Of a DNA stretch of 64,000 nucleotides, positions 25,674-34,074 are shown one piece after another. Numbering within the stretch: the first letter of the stretch is position 1; each line of letters begins with the position of its first letter. The translations under genes and the position numbers were made by a program. Below the pieces are notes generated by a model that was not told the origin of the DNA, made no database searches, and was given only the letters and a program-made list of their open reading frames with translations. Source of the stretch: Muricauda sp. MAR_2010_75 (GTDB taxonomy: Bacteria > Bacteroidota > Bacteroidia > Flavobacteriales > Flavobacteriaceae); assembly GCF_000745185.1 (NCBI RefSeq), contig NZ_JQNJ01000001.1:3578501-3642500 (forward strand), in the 5' to 3' direction.

Positions 25674-25964
25674 AATTTAAGTATTGGTTATCGCTAATTG
25701 TCCAGATGAATCTTCTCGCGGCATTTTGCTCTAACAACAAAATCAATCAGGGAAGTAATCAAATTGACAAATATTAGCGATGCGATGTTATAACCATATT
25801 TGGTTTTGAAAGGAAGTAAATTTGTAAAAGGAAGGTTAGGTTTGATAAAACCAGTATATGAATTGATGTATTTTTGAGACTATGAATAGGAAATGTCAGG
25901 GACGTCTTGAGTTTACCCCTGTACTTTGTGTACAATATAAAATCGAAAAAACTTGTTTAGTTGA
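25674..25964 (-). other. Non-coding gap upstream of cassette A
   Basis: About 290 bases between the uvrA stop and the cassette A adhesin. It is AT-rich, with no ORF that looks coding. I found no exact TAnnTTTG on the minus strand. The gap is the only place for a promoter unless the cassette is read through from uvrA. Confidence 0.4.
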
Positions 25965-28742
25965 TCAAATCTTATATTTCAGATATTTAGCAGTGTGGGA
26001 TTCAGAGACTTGAGCAACCTCCTCCGGAGTGCCCTCAACCACCAAATACCCACCATTTTCACCACCCTCAGGACCAAGGTCAATGATATAATCCGCACAT
26101 TTAATGAGTTCTATATTGTGTTCAATGACAATGATGGAATGCCCTTTACCTATCAATTCATCAAAGGATTTGAGCAATTTTTTAATATCGTGAAAATGGA
26201 GTCCTGTGGTGGGTTCATCAAAGATGAACAAAGCTTTTTCCTTGGTATTCCCTTTTACCAAAAAAGAAGCGAGTTTAATACGCTGCGCCTCACCGCCCGA
26301 AAGGGTAGAGGAGGACTGCCCTAAGGTAACATACCCCAAACCTACATCTTGCAGAGGCTGTAGTTTGCTTACAATTTTGTCCTGTTTGTGATTCTTAAAG
26401 TGTGCAATGGCGTCATCGATGGTCATGTTTAGGATATCATCGATGTTTTTGCCTTCAAACTGCACTTCCAATATATCTTTTTTGAAGCGTTTGCCCCCAC
26501 AAACATCACATTCCAAATGCACATCAGCCATAAATTGCATTTCCACGGTAATCTCACCTTCACCCTTGCATTTTTCACAACGGCCACCATCCACATTAAA
26601 GGAAAAGTGTTTGGCCTGATAGCCTCTCAATTTGCTCAACTTTTGCGAAGCAAACAGACTTCGGATGTCATCGTAAGCTTTAATATACGTCACCGGATTT
26701 GATCGGGAGGAACGCCCAATGGGATTCTGGTCCACAAACTCCACATGCTTTATGTGGGCATATTTACCTTCAGCAGCACTAAACTGTCCTGCCTTTTCAC
26801 CATAACCACCCACTTCCTTTAATATGGTAGGATACAGAATTTTTTTGACCAAGGTACTTTTTCCACTTCCGGAAACCCCTGTGACCACCGTTAACATGTT
26901 CAAGGGAAAGGTTACATCAATATTTTTAAGGTTGTTTTCCCGTGCTCCCTTAATCTGAATATAATGTTTGGAATTTCTTCGTTCGGCAGGAACTTGGATT
27001 TCTTTTCTCCCCGTTAGATAATCAGCGGTGAGGGAATTGGATTTTAAAACGGCTTCCAAACTTCCTGTTGCCACTACTTCACCACCTAATGTCCCTGCTT
27101 CAGGGCCAATATCGATGACCTCGTCGGCAGCTTTCATGATATCTTCGTCATGTTCCACTACGATAACGGTATTGCCCAAATCCCTTAGAGATTTAAGGAC
27201 TTCAATGAGGTTTTCGGTGTCTTTGGGGTGAAGGCCGATGCTGGGTTCATCCAGAATGTACATGGAACCCACCAAACTACTTCCCAGCGATGTGGCCAGA
27301 TTAATGCGCTGGCTTTCCCCACCGGATAGGGTATTGGATTTACGATTCAGGGTGAGATAACTTAATCCTACTTTATCCAAAAAGTCCAAACGGGTGGTGA
27401 TTTCGGTGATCAATCGTTTGGCGATGGCGGTGTCGTGCTCGGATAGTTGGAGCTCCTCAAAAAAAGGAACTACTCTTTTTATGGGAAGTTCTATTAAATC
27501 TGAAATAGATTTACCACCTACCTTTACATAATTGGCTTCTTTTCGAAGTCGCTTTCCTTTGCAAACCGTACACTTGGTTTTTCCTCGATACCGAGAAAGC
27601 ATCACCCGATTCTGGATTTTATAACTCTTTTCTTCGAGTTGTTCAAAGAATTTATGGATACCAATAAAATGCTCATTCCCGTCCCAAACCAACTGCTTTT
27701 GTTCTTCAGAGAGTTCAAACCAAGGTTTATGGATGGGAAAATCAAATTTATAGGCGGAGTTCACCAATTGGTCCCGATACCATCCCATGCTTTCACCTCG
27801 CCAAGGAAAAACTGCATTTTCATAAACGGATAGGGCGGTATTGGGAATCACCAAATCTTCATCAATGCCTATCACATCACCATAGCCCTCACATTTGGGA
27901 CAAGCGCCGTAGGGATTATTAAAACTGAAAAGGTGTACATTGGGTTCCAAGAATTTCATCCCATCCAATTCAAACTGATTGCTGAACACCTTAACTTCTC
28001 CACTTTGCAAGTTTTCTATAGCGCATTGACCCTTGCCTTCAAAAAAGGCATTGTCCACCGCATTGGCCAATCGGTTGTAGAAATCCTCATCATCCTTCAC
28101 AATTACCCGGTCCACGACCAAATCAAATTCCCTTCCAATATCCTCAGGAGCTTGATCTATTCTAAGGACTTCACCATTATATTTAATACGGGCATAGCCT
28201 TGCTTGGAAAATAGCTGCAACGATTTTATGGAGTCGCGGTCTTCCTTAATAATAATAGGAGCCAACAATAGGAGCTTTGTTCCTTCAGCAAGTGGCTTTA
28301 TATAATTAATGACATCGGTTACGGTATGTTTTTTTACCTCCTTGCCCGAAATAGGGGAGATGGTCTTCCCAATACGGGCATACAACAACTTTAGGTAGTC
28401 GTAGATTTCCGTGGTGGTTCCCACCGTGGAACGCGGATTGGTAGAATTCACTTTTTGTTCAATGGCAATGGCCGGGGCTATACCTTTTATATAATCCACT
28501 TTAGGTTTGTCCAATTTTCCCAAAAACTGCCGGGCATAGGAAGAAAGACTTTCCACATAGCGACGTTGACCTTCGGCATAAAGTGTGTCAAAAGCCAAGC
28601 TTGATTTACCAGAACCGGACAATCCGGTAATCACCACCAATTTATTACGTGGAATAACAACATCTATATTTTTAAGGTTATGGAGTTTGGCACCTTTTAT
28701 GATGATATTCTGCTTGGGATCTATGTTGGTAATCGCTGACAT
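25965..28742 (-). CDS. uvrA: Excinuclease ABC subunit A (UvrA)
   Basis: The 925-residue ATPase recognises DNA damage in nucleotide excision repair and loads UvrB. Two ABC modules are complete: Walker [10 protein letters not shown] (about 40-48) and GVSGSGKST, signatures LSGGESQR and LSGGEAQR, Walker [13 protein letters not shown] and [11 protein letters not shown]. Zinc-binding cysteines are present in [24 protein letters not shown] and CDVCGGKR. Length is close to the 940 residues of the E. coli protein. It is cytosolic and transcribed alone from the candidate promoter at 28761-28768. Confidence 0.97.
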   Translation of the reverse strand: MSAITNIDPKQNIIIKGAKLHNLKNIDVVIPRNKLVVITGLSGSGKSSLAFDTLYAEGQRRYVESLSSYARQFLGKLDKPKVDYIKGIAPAIAIEQKVNSTNPRSTVGTTTEIYDYLKLLYARIGKTISPISGKEVKKHTVTDVINYIKPLAEGTKLLLLAPIIIKEDRDSIKSLQLFSKQGYARIKYNGEVLRIDQAPEDIGREFDLVVDRVIVKDDEDFYNRLANAVDNAFFEGKGQCAIENLQSGEVKVFSNQFELDGMKFLEPNVHLFSFNNPYGACPKCEGYGDVIGIDEDLVIPNTALSVYENAVFPWRGESMGWYRDQLVNSAYKFDFPIHKPWFELSEEQKQLVWDGNEHFIGIHKFFEQLEEKSYKIQNRVMLSRYRGKTKCTVCKGKRLRKEANYVKVGGKSISDLIELPIKRVVPFFEELQLSEHDTAIAKRLITEITTRLDFLDKVGLSYLTLNRKSNTLSGGESQRINLATSLGSSLVGSMYILDEPSIGLHPKDTENLIEVLKSLRDLGNTVIVVEHDEDIMKAADEVIDIGPEAGTLGGEVVATGSLEAVLKSNSLTADYLTGRKEIQVPAERRNSKHYIQIKGARENNLKNIDVTFPLNMLTVVTGVSGSGKSTLVKKILYPTILKEVGGYGEKAGQFSAAEGKYAHIKHVEFVDQNPIGRSSRSNPVTYIKAYDDIRSLFASQKLSKLRGYQAKHFSFNVDGGRCEKCKGEGEITVEMQFMADVHLECDVCGGKRFKKDILEVQFEGKNIDDILNMTIDDAIAHFKNHKQDKIVSKLQPLQDVGLGYVTLGQSSSTLSGGEAQRIKLASFLVKGNTKEKALFIFDEPTTGLHFHDIKKLLKSFDELIGKGHSIIVIEHNIELIKCADYIIDLGPEGGENGGYLVVEGTPEEVAQVSESHTAKYLKYKI

Positions 28743-28760
28743 TTGTTAAAATTAGGGCCT

Positions 28761-28768
28761 CAAAGATA
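28761..28768 (-). promoter_or_regulatory. Candidate -7 promoter element for uvrA
   Basis: Read on the minus strand the sequence is TATCTTTG, an exact match to TAnnTTTG, 18 bases before the uvrA ATG. No TTG is found at -33. No LexA-like palindrome was noticed near it. Confidence 0.45.
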
Positions 28769-28860
28769 CGATACAGGACACTTAATACGTATATTGCATC
28801 AGTTAACATATAAAAAAGCGCAAATCACAACATAGTTTTTAGGTCGCCTACCTAATTTTC

Positions 28861-28868
28861 TATATTTG
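28861..28868 (+). promoter_or_regulatory. Candidate -7 promoter element for the ECF sigma factor gene
   Basis: TATATTTG matches TAnnTTTG and is preceded by a T-rich stretch at 28836-28840. It lies 124 bases before the ATG at 28993, which would give a long 5' untranslated leader. Confidence 0.4.
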
Positions 28869-28992
28869 AGTTGTAATTAAAATACTGATAGGCCTATACA
28901 GAAATAATTACTTTTTTAAAATTTCAACTAAATACCTAAAGTCTTTCTTGGAAAGGGAAGACCGTGATATTAACCAAAAAAAAGTAATTTGT

Positions 28993-29574
28993 ATGGAACT
29001 ACAGATTAATGACTCGATTCTAGTTAAAAACTACATTGCTGGTGATGAAAAAGCGCTAGAGGCGCTCATCAACAGGCACAACCAACGAATTTCCAGTTTT
29101 ATTTATTCCAAAGTACTTGACAGGGATGTTGCAGAGGACATCTTCCAAGACACTTTTATCAAGGTCATTAAAACCTTGAAGAAAGGTTCATATAGTGAGG
29201 AAGGCAAGTTTTTGCCATGGGTAATGCGCATTGCCCACAACCTTATTATAGACCACTTTCGGAAAAATAAAAGAATGCCAAAGTTTGAAGGCAGCGATGA
29301 CTTCAACATTTTCTCCGTAATCAAGGACGAGAAGCTAAATGCTGAAAAACAAATCATCAAAGACCAGATTGACAACGATCTTACCATGTTGATTGATGAA
29401 TTGCCCGAAGATCAGAGAGAAGTCTTGATCATGCGTATCTATAAGGACATGAGCTTCAAGGAAATCTCTGAAAATACTGGGGTAAGTATCAACACAGCTT
29501 TGGGAAGAATGCGCTATGCACTGATTAATCTCAGAAAAATCGTTGATCGTAAGAACATCGTTTTAACGAATTAA
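28993..29574 (+). CDS. Sigma-70 family RNA polymerase sigma factor (ECF type)
   Basis: From the ATG at 28993 the product has 193 residues with only regions sigma2 and sigma4. Sigma2 contains DRDVAEDIFQDTFIKVIK and LPWVMRIAHNLIIDHFRK (core RNA polymerase binding and -10 recognition). Sigma4 contains LPEDQREVLIMRIYKDMSFKE followed by a helix-turn-helix with SINTALGRMRYALINLRK. No anti-sigma gene with a membrane helix is adjacent; instead a 47-residue ORF follows. A TTG at 28948 could extend the protein by 15 residues, but ATG is the simpler choice. Its regulon cannot be told from the sequence. Confidence 0.92.
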   Translation: MELQINDSILVKNYIAGDEKALEALINRHNQRISSFIYSKVLDRDVAEDIFQDTFIKVIKTLKKGSYSEEGKFLPWVMRIAHNLIIDHFRKNKRMPKFEGSDDFNIFSVIKDEKLNAEKQIIKDQIDNDLTMLIDELPEDQREVLIMRIYKDMSFKEISENTGVSINTALGRMRYALINLRKIVDRKNIVLTN

Positions 29575-29646
29575 TCGGCATTCTGTCGAACCCTACAATA
29601 TTTCAATTCTAGCGGCGTTATCTATTTGAAACATTAATGCTAGAAT

Positions 29647-29790
29647 ATGGAAAATATTTACTCTGAAGAACAAAAAACCGTTAAATCGGTAAAAGCAAGC
29701 CAAGAAACTATTAATTTCTTACTTAGCTATTCTAAATCGATTCATGTAGTTAACTACAAAAAGCATCCATTTGAAGTAACTTTGAACTAA
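29647..29790 (+). CDS. Small 47-residue protein downstream of the sigma factor
   Basis: An ATG-initiated ORF of 47 residues starts MENIYSEEQKTVKSVKASQE and ends HPFEVTLN. It fills the space between the sigma factor stop (72 bases upstream) and the strong terminator at 29810-29838, so both are probably on one transcript. It is polar with a short amphipathic middle (ETINFLLSYSKSIHVVNYKK) and has no signal peptide or full transmembrane helix. I recognise no family. Its position invites the idea of a regulator of the sigma factor, but nothing in the sequence proves that. Confidence 0.6.
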   Translation: MENIYSEEQKTVKSVKASQETINFLLSYSKSIHVVNYKKHPFEVTLN

Positions 29791-29809
29791 GTTGCTGAAA
29801 AACAGATGC

Positions 29810-29838
29810 AAAAAGAGCCGCAATTAGCGGCTCTTTTT
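29810..29838. terminator. Strong bidirectional terminator between the sigma factor unit and nth
   Basis: A perfect 12-base inverted repeat (AAAAAGAGCCGC, 29810-29821, with 29827-29838) has a 5-base loop and flanking A and T runs on both sides. The nth stop codon (29824-29826) lies in the loop. It can end transcription from both convergent units. Confidence 0.9.
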
Positions 29839-30486
29839 GTTTTTATAATATTCGTTGATGACGGATTTTCGCCCGATGGTCTTTGTAATCACATCCTTTT
29901 CCAAGTCCCAGCCCCTTGCTTGGCAATATTCTCTTCCATACCAGATGATTTGCAAATGAAGTCGGTTCCAGATTTCCTTGGGGAACAAACGCTTGGCATC
30001 CCGCTCCGTTTGCACCACATTTTTCCCATTACTGAATCCCCAACGGTACATCAATCTATGAATATGCGTATCAACAGGGAATGCAGGTATGCCAAAAGCT
30101 TGCGAAACCACTACACTGGCTGTTTTGTGGCCTACACTTGGCAATTCCTCCAATAATTCAATGCTCCTTGGAACCTTACCATTGTATTTTTCTATCAAAA
30201 TTTGGGAAAGACCATGAATTCCTTTTGATTTCATAGGTGAAAGCCCAACAGGCTTGATGATTTCCCGTATCTCATCCACAGAAAGCTTTACCATATCATA
30301 CGGATTGTCCGCTTTTTCAAATAGCAATGGCGTAATTTGATTCACCCGTACATCTGTACTTTGGGCAGATAACAAGACAGCAATCAGGAGTGTATAAGGG
30401 TCTTTGTGGTCTAAGGGAATGGGAATGGACGGGTAAATTTTATCCAAAGTTTTAATAACAAAATCAACTTTTTCTTGTTTAGTCAT
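29824..30486 (-). CDS. nth: Endonuclease III-family DNA glycosylase/AP lyase, lacking the Fe-S cluster cysteines
   Basis: The 220-residue HhH-GPD protein removes oxidised pyrimidines in base excision repair. The helix-hairpin-helix LPSVGHKTASVV contains the catalytic Lys121, and FPVDTHI contains the catalytic Asp139. Length is near the 211 residues of E. coli Nth. The C-terminal loop, which in E. coli holds four cysteines binding a 4Fe-4S cluster, here reads YGREYCQARGWDLEKD and has one cysteine only (C188). The enzyme therefore probably has no cluster. Divergent from bcp with 55 bases between starts. Confidence 0.93.
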   Translation of the reverse strand: MTKQEKVDFVIKTLDKIYPSIPIPLDHKDPYTLLIAVLLSAQSTDVRVNQITPLLFEKADNPYDMVKLSVDEIREIIKPVGLSPMKSKGIHGLSQILIEKYNGKVPRSIELLEELPSVGHKTASVVVSQAFGIPAFPVDTHIHRLMYRWGFSNGKNVVQTERDAKRLFPKEIWNRLHLQIIWYGREYCQARGWDLEKDVITKTIGRKSVINEYYKNKKSR

Positions 30487-30501
30487 TTTTGTTTAATTTT
30501 G
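30475..30501 (+). promoter_or_regulatory. Candidate promoter for bcp
   Basis: TTG at 30475-30477 and TAATTTTG at 30494-30501, 16 bases apart, resemble the Bacteroidota -33 and -7 elements. The spacing is slightly short. The bcp ATG is 40 bases downstream of the -7 element. The -33 part overlaps the first codons of nth on the other strand. Confidence 0.5.
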
Positions 30502-30541
30502 AATAAAAATAATTAAACAATAAAATAGAGACCGTACGCAT

Positions 30542-30994
30542 ATGGATATGTTAAAAGTAGGGGATAAAGTACCTGAATTTTCCGCAAAAGACCAAGATGG
30601 AAACACAATTAATCTGAGTGACTATAAAGGAAAAAAACTTGTGGTTTTCTTTTACCCAAGAGCCAATACACCCGGATGTACTCTGGAAGCCTGCAATCTA
30701 AGAGACAATTACAAAGCCTTGCAGGATGCTGGATATGAGATTTTAGGAGTAAGTGCTGATTCTGAGCGTAAGCAGGCAAACTTCAAGAAAAAATATGATT
30801 TCCCATTCCCTTTATTGGCAGATGAAGACCATACCGTCCTTGAGATTTTTGGTGTTTGGGGACCAAAACAGTTTATGGGAAGAAAATTTGACGGAATCCA
30901 TCGTACCACTTTTGTAATCAGTGGTGATGGTATTGTGGAACGGGTCATTGATAAGGTAAAGACCAAGGACCACGCCGCTCAGATTTTAGAATAG
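30542..30994 (+). CDS. bcp: Thioredoxin-dependent thiol peroxidase (Bcp/PrxQ family peroxiredoxin)
   Basis: The 150-residue protein reduces hydrogen peroxide and organic peroxides. The active site PRANTPGCTLEACNLRD has the peroxidatic Cys46 with Thr43 nearby and the resolving Cys51 five residues later, as in the alpha-2-helix type of PrxQ. The N-terminus DKVPEFSAKDQDGNTINLSD is typical. It is cytosolic and recycled by thioredoxin. Start at 30542 or at a second ATG two codons later (30548) cannot be separated. Confidence 0.95.
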   Translation: MDMLKVGDKVPEFSAKDQDGNTINLSDYKGKKLVVFFYPRANTPGCTLEACNLRDNYKALQDAGYEILGVSADSERKQANFKKKYDFPFPLLADEDHTVLEIFGVWGPKQFMGRKFDGIHRTTFVISGDGIVERVIDKVKTKDHAAQILE

Positions 30995-31006
30995 CAAGTA
31001 TTGTTG

Positions 31007-31055
31007 CATCGAGCGGAGTCGAGAACAAAAAAAGACATCTCGACTCCGCTCGATG
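31007..31055. repeat. REP-like long inverted repeat between convergent genes
   Basis: CATCGAGCGGAGTCGAGA (31007-31024) is perfectly complementary to 31038-31055, an 18-base stem with a 13-base A-rich loop. It sits between bcp (+) and the gene ending at 31062 (-). The core GAGCxxAGTCGA recurs at 56627-56683. It may act as a bidirectional terminator or a dispersed palindromic repeat. Confidence 0.8.
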
Positions 31056-31061
31056 TGATAT

Positions 31062-32519
31062 TTATGCCTCTTCCTTCTCTGGGAGTACTTTACGGGTAAA
31101 GAGATGCTTTTCCTTGATTATTTCGGCAATACCTTCTGGCAATTCTTCTTCCCATCCATCCTCGCCATTGATGATTTTTTTCAGTACATCCCTGGAGAAA
31201 ATGTGCATAATATCAGGATCATAATCAATAATGTCCATTACTTTTCCATTATACTTAAAGAATTTGTATAATTCTTTCATCCTTGGATGCACTTTTACAT
31301 TATTGCTGGTCATAATTTGGCCGGTCTCTGGATCCTTCATAGGGTAGAGGTATACCTTTAGATCCTTAAAGAACAATTTTCCAAAAGCCTCAAGGATACC
31401 ACCACTTAGATCACGGTAATATTTCTCATCAAAAATATCCACTAGGTTGTTTACGCCCATGGTCAATCCAATTTTTGACTTGGTATAATTGTTAAAATAT
31501 TCCACCAACTTGTAATACTCTTGGAATTTGGAAATCAACACCGTGTGTCCCAATGAACATAGCAGCTCCGCGCGGTCCATAAAATCCTGTTCATCAATTT
31601 CCCCAGAAGCCTTAAGATTGGAGAGGGTTATCTCAAAGACCACGATGGTATTTTCATATTCCACGGTCTGTTCCCGTACAAAGATGTCGTACGATTTCTT
31701 GAACATATCCATGTTCACCTTGGTCACAGGCCTAAAACTTCCCCTTAGTGCCAAGATATTTTTCTTGTAAAGGACCGCAGCAGGTAAAAGATTGTTCCCA
31801 TCGGGGCCAAACATGACCGCATCGGTCATATTATTCTTGATCAACTGCAAGCTCATCAATCTATTGTCCACCTCCTTAAAGTTGGGTCCAACAAAATTGA
31901 CCATATCAATTTCCAAGGTGTCCTTATCTATATGATCGTATAGATACTTCAGCAGTTTTTTGGGTTTATGAAACTTAAAAAATGCCCCATACATAAGATT
32001 GACTCCCAAAATGCCCAACGTTTCCTGTTGTAAGCGGGCCTCATTTTGCTTAAAACGGATATGCAGGACAATTTCATCGTATTCCTTTTGGTTTGGATCT
32101 AATTGAAATCGGATTCCAACCCATCCATGACCCTTATATCGTTTGGAAAAATCAATGGTGGCAACAGTGTTGGCATACGTAAAGAACAAGTAATTGGGGT
32201 TGCTCTCACGGCTGATCCGTTCCTCCACCAACCTCATTTCATGGTCCAGCATTTTCTTCAAACGCGACTGGGTCACGTACCGCCCATCTTCCTCAATACC
32301 GTAAATGGCATCACTGAACGACTTATCATAGGCGCTCATTGCCTTTGCAATGGTGCCCGAAGCGCCACCTGCCCTAAAAAAATGTCTCGCTGTTTCCTGT
32401 CCGGCCCCAATTTCGGCAAATGTTCCGTAAATATTTGGATTCAAGTTTATTCTAAGGGTCTTTGCCTTTATGGAAGGGATGTTTTCAAAAGCATTTTCTT
32501 TGCTTGGTACGGTAGGCAT
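31062..32519 (-). CDS. Conserved cytosolic protein of unknown function (485 residues)
   Basis: No signal peptide or transmembrane helix is visible. The N-terminus includes LRINLNPNIYGTFAEIGAGQETARHFF followed by a GGASGTIAKAMSAYDKSFSD stretch, a glycine-rich pattern that hints at nucleotide binding but fits no motif I can name. The centre has NFVGPNFKEVDNRLMSLQLIKNN, and the C-terminus is charged (ending RKVLPEKEEA). I remember similar proteins in other Bacteroidota carrying inconsistent automatic names, so I assign no function. It is transcribed alone, convergent with bcp and divergent from the PhnP-like gene. Confidence 0.7.
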   Translation of the reverse strand: MPTVPSKENAFENIPSIKAKTLRINLNPNIYGTFAEIGAGQETARHFFRAGGASGTIAKAMSAYDKSFSDAIYGIEEDGRYVTQSRLKKMLDHEMRLVEERISRESNPNYLFFTYANTVATIDFSKRYKGHGWVGIRFQLDPNQKEYDEIVLHIRFKQNEARLQQETLGILGVNLMYGAFFKFHKPKKLLKYLYDHIDKDTLEIDMVNFVGPNFKEVDNRLMSLQLIKNNMTDAVMFGPDGNNLLPAAVLYKKNILALRGSFRPVTKVNMDMFKKSYDIFVREQTVEYENTIVVFEITLSNLKASGEIDEQDFMDRAELLCSLGHTVLISKFQEYYKLVEYFNNYTKSKIGLTMGVNNLVDIFDEKYYRDLSGGILEAFGKLFFKDLKVYLYPMKDPETGQIMTSNNVKVHPRMKELYKFFKYNGKVMDIIDYDPDIMHIFSRDVLKKIINGEDGWEEELPEGIAEIIKEKHLFTRKVLPEKEEA

Positions 32520-32583
32520 ATCCGATATTTTATATGATGAACAAAGTTACACTCTTCATTCAATCTATTAAATAAATAAGTTA

Positions 32584-32591
32584 TAATTTTG
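32584..32591 (+). promoter_or_regulatory. Candidate -7 promoter element for the PhnP-like gene
   Basis: TAATTTTG matches TAnnTTTG. The transcript would start a few bases after 32591, which puts the ATG at 32598 almost at the 5' end and favours the ATG at 32610. No TTG at -33. Confidence 0.45.
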
Positions 32592-32609
32592 AATTTAATG
32601 GATGACAAG

Positions 32610-33374
32610 ATGACCATTACCTTTTTGGGCACTGGAACCTCCCAGGGAATACCTGTTATCGGAAGTGATCATCCAGTTTGTTTGAGCAAGGATCCCAAGG
32701 ATAAAAGATTGCGGGTCTCCGTTTTAATTTCATGGGGCGATTATAATTATGTGATTGACTGTGGCCCCGATTTTAGGCAACAGATGCTCAGCAATCCCAT
32801 TGAAAAACTGGATGGGATTTTATTCACTCATGAGCATGCCGATCATACTGCCGGTATTGATGACATCAGACCCTTTTTCTTTCGCCAGGGCGATATTCCC
32901 ATCTATGCCCACGAACGCGTAATTGCCTCCCTAAAAAGACGATTTGATTATATTTTTGCCGATGAAAACAGATATCCCGGAGCACCGGCGGTACAGGTTG
33001 TCCCGGTTAAAAAGAATGTACCATTTGAATTGGGGGACCTAGAGATCATTCCCATTGAAGCCTATCATAACCGCTTGCAGGTATTTGGCTATCGGTTTGG
33101 AGAATTTGTGTACCTGACCGATGTGAAGCGGGTGGATGAAGATCAACTCAAAAAAATAAAAGGGGCCAAAGTGCTGGTGGTCAATGCGCTCAGAAAAGAG
33201 CCCCATCATTCTCATTTTAATTTAGAGGAAGCCATTGAGTTTGCGCGGGAAGCTGGTGCAGATAAAACGTATTTTACGCACATCAGTCATATTATGGGAT
33301 TTCATGAAGAAGTAGAAAAAGAATTGCCCAAAAACATACATTTGGCATACGATAACCTACAATTGAAGATTTAA
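32610..33374 (+). CDS. MBL-fold metal-dependent hydrolase, PhnP-like
   Basis: From the ATG at 32610 the protein has 254 residues and starts MTITFLGTGTSQGIPVIG, the usual start of the PhnP/RNase Z-like branch. The metal-binding motif THEHADHTAG (HxHxDH), the later metal-binding AYHNRLQVFGYR His region, LTDVKR and FTHISH are all present, so the dinuclear zinc or manganese site looks intact. PhnP is a cyclic-phosphate phosphodiesterase, but no phn genes are near, so the substrate here is unknown. In-frame starts at 32598 and 32589 are possible. The next gene starts three bases after its stop. Confidence 0.88.
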   Translation: MTITFLGTGTSQGIPVIGSDHPVCLSKDPKDKRLRVSVLISWGDYNYVIDCGPDFRQQMLSNPIEKLDGILFTHEHADHTAGIDDIRPFFFRQGDIPIYAHERVIASLKRRFDYIFADENRYPGAPAVQVVPVKKNVPFELGDLEIIPIEAYHNRLQVFGYRFGEFVYLTDVKRVDEDQLKKIKGAKVLVVNALRKEPHHSHFNLEEAIEFAREAGADKTYFTHISHIMGFHEEVEKELPKNIHLAYDNLQLKI

Positions 33375-33377
33375 ACA

Positions 33378-33872
33378 ATGAAGAGCAAAATTTTCCTTTA
33401 TCTATTTGTATTCGCAGCTTTAGTGGTTCTTTATCAATTTGTGAGCACCAATAACATGCAAAAATCCATGACTTCTGATCTTGAGAACTTGGAAACCGAA
33501 GTTCAACAGCTTCAAGATTCATTGCAGAAAAGTCAGCTAAAGATATTGGATATGCAATATTTTTCGCTTGAAAACAACGATGATGCCTTGGTCTACTATG
33601 ATCATCTCAACTTGGATAACCCTACACGTTACATTGAAGACAAGCTATTGGAAACCAATGAACAATCAGGGGACAACCCGTTGATTCCTTATGAAGGTAT
33701 GGAGAGTGATTTCAAAATCAATAAAATCAAAGTATTGAACCACAAATGGATCATTGTTGATTTTTCGGATGGAAAATATTGGGGTGAATTGTTGTTGCAG
33801 TATGAATTAAAAGATGACCTGAGCGTTAGCTTTACGCCAATGGACCACTTGCTCTACACTCGGAGCAACTAA
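33378..33872 (+). CDS. Membrane-anchored coiled-coil protein of unknown function
   Basis: The 164-residue protein has an N-terminal hydrophobic helix (MKSKIFLYLFVFAALVVLYQ), then a coiled coil (about 28-55, LENLETEVQQLQDSLQKSQ with leucine heptads) and a globular C-terminal part containing VLNHKWIIVDFSDGKYWGEL. It is probably inner-membrane anchored with the C-terminus in the periplasm. It follows the PhnP-like gene by three bases, so the two are co-transcribed. Similar small proteins are common in Flavobacteriia, without known role. Confidence 0.7.
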   Translation: MKSKIFLYLFVFAALVVLYQFVSTNNMQKSMTSDLENLETEVQQLQDSLQKSQLKILDMQYFSLENNDDALVYYDHLNLDNPTRYIEDKLLETNEQSGDNPLIPYEGMESDFKINKIKVLNHKWIIVDFSDGKYWGELLLQYELKDDLSVSFTPMDHLLYTRSN

Positions 33873-34016
33873 CAGCTTTCGATTTTATAAGCTTTGCATC
33901 CCATATCGAAATGACACCAACTTCACGAATTCTAAAGAAACTTAATGGATTTGTTATTTGGCTATTGGACCCTTGGAATTTGATCATTGTTCATCCCTCA
34001 AAAAAGAAGAACTAAA

Positions 34017-34049
34017 AGAACACCGGGAAACAAAATCTCCCGATGCTCT
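34017..34049 (-). terminator. Terminator after the BspA-like lipoprotein gene
   Basis: A 12-base stem (34017-34028 with 34038-34049, two G-U pairs) lies 26 bases after the minus-strand stop codon. On the minus strand it is followed by TTT. It is the expected end of the BspA-like transcript. Confidence 0.7.
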
Positions 34050-34074
34050 TTAAAGATAAACAAGTATTTTTTAA

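Noticed and set aside
32103..32537. A 144-residue plus-strand ORF opposite the 485-residue gene
   Set aside because: It is antisense to a long coding frame, has no domain features, and has no promoter or plausible partner gene.
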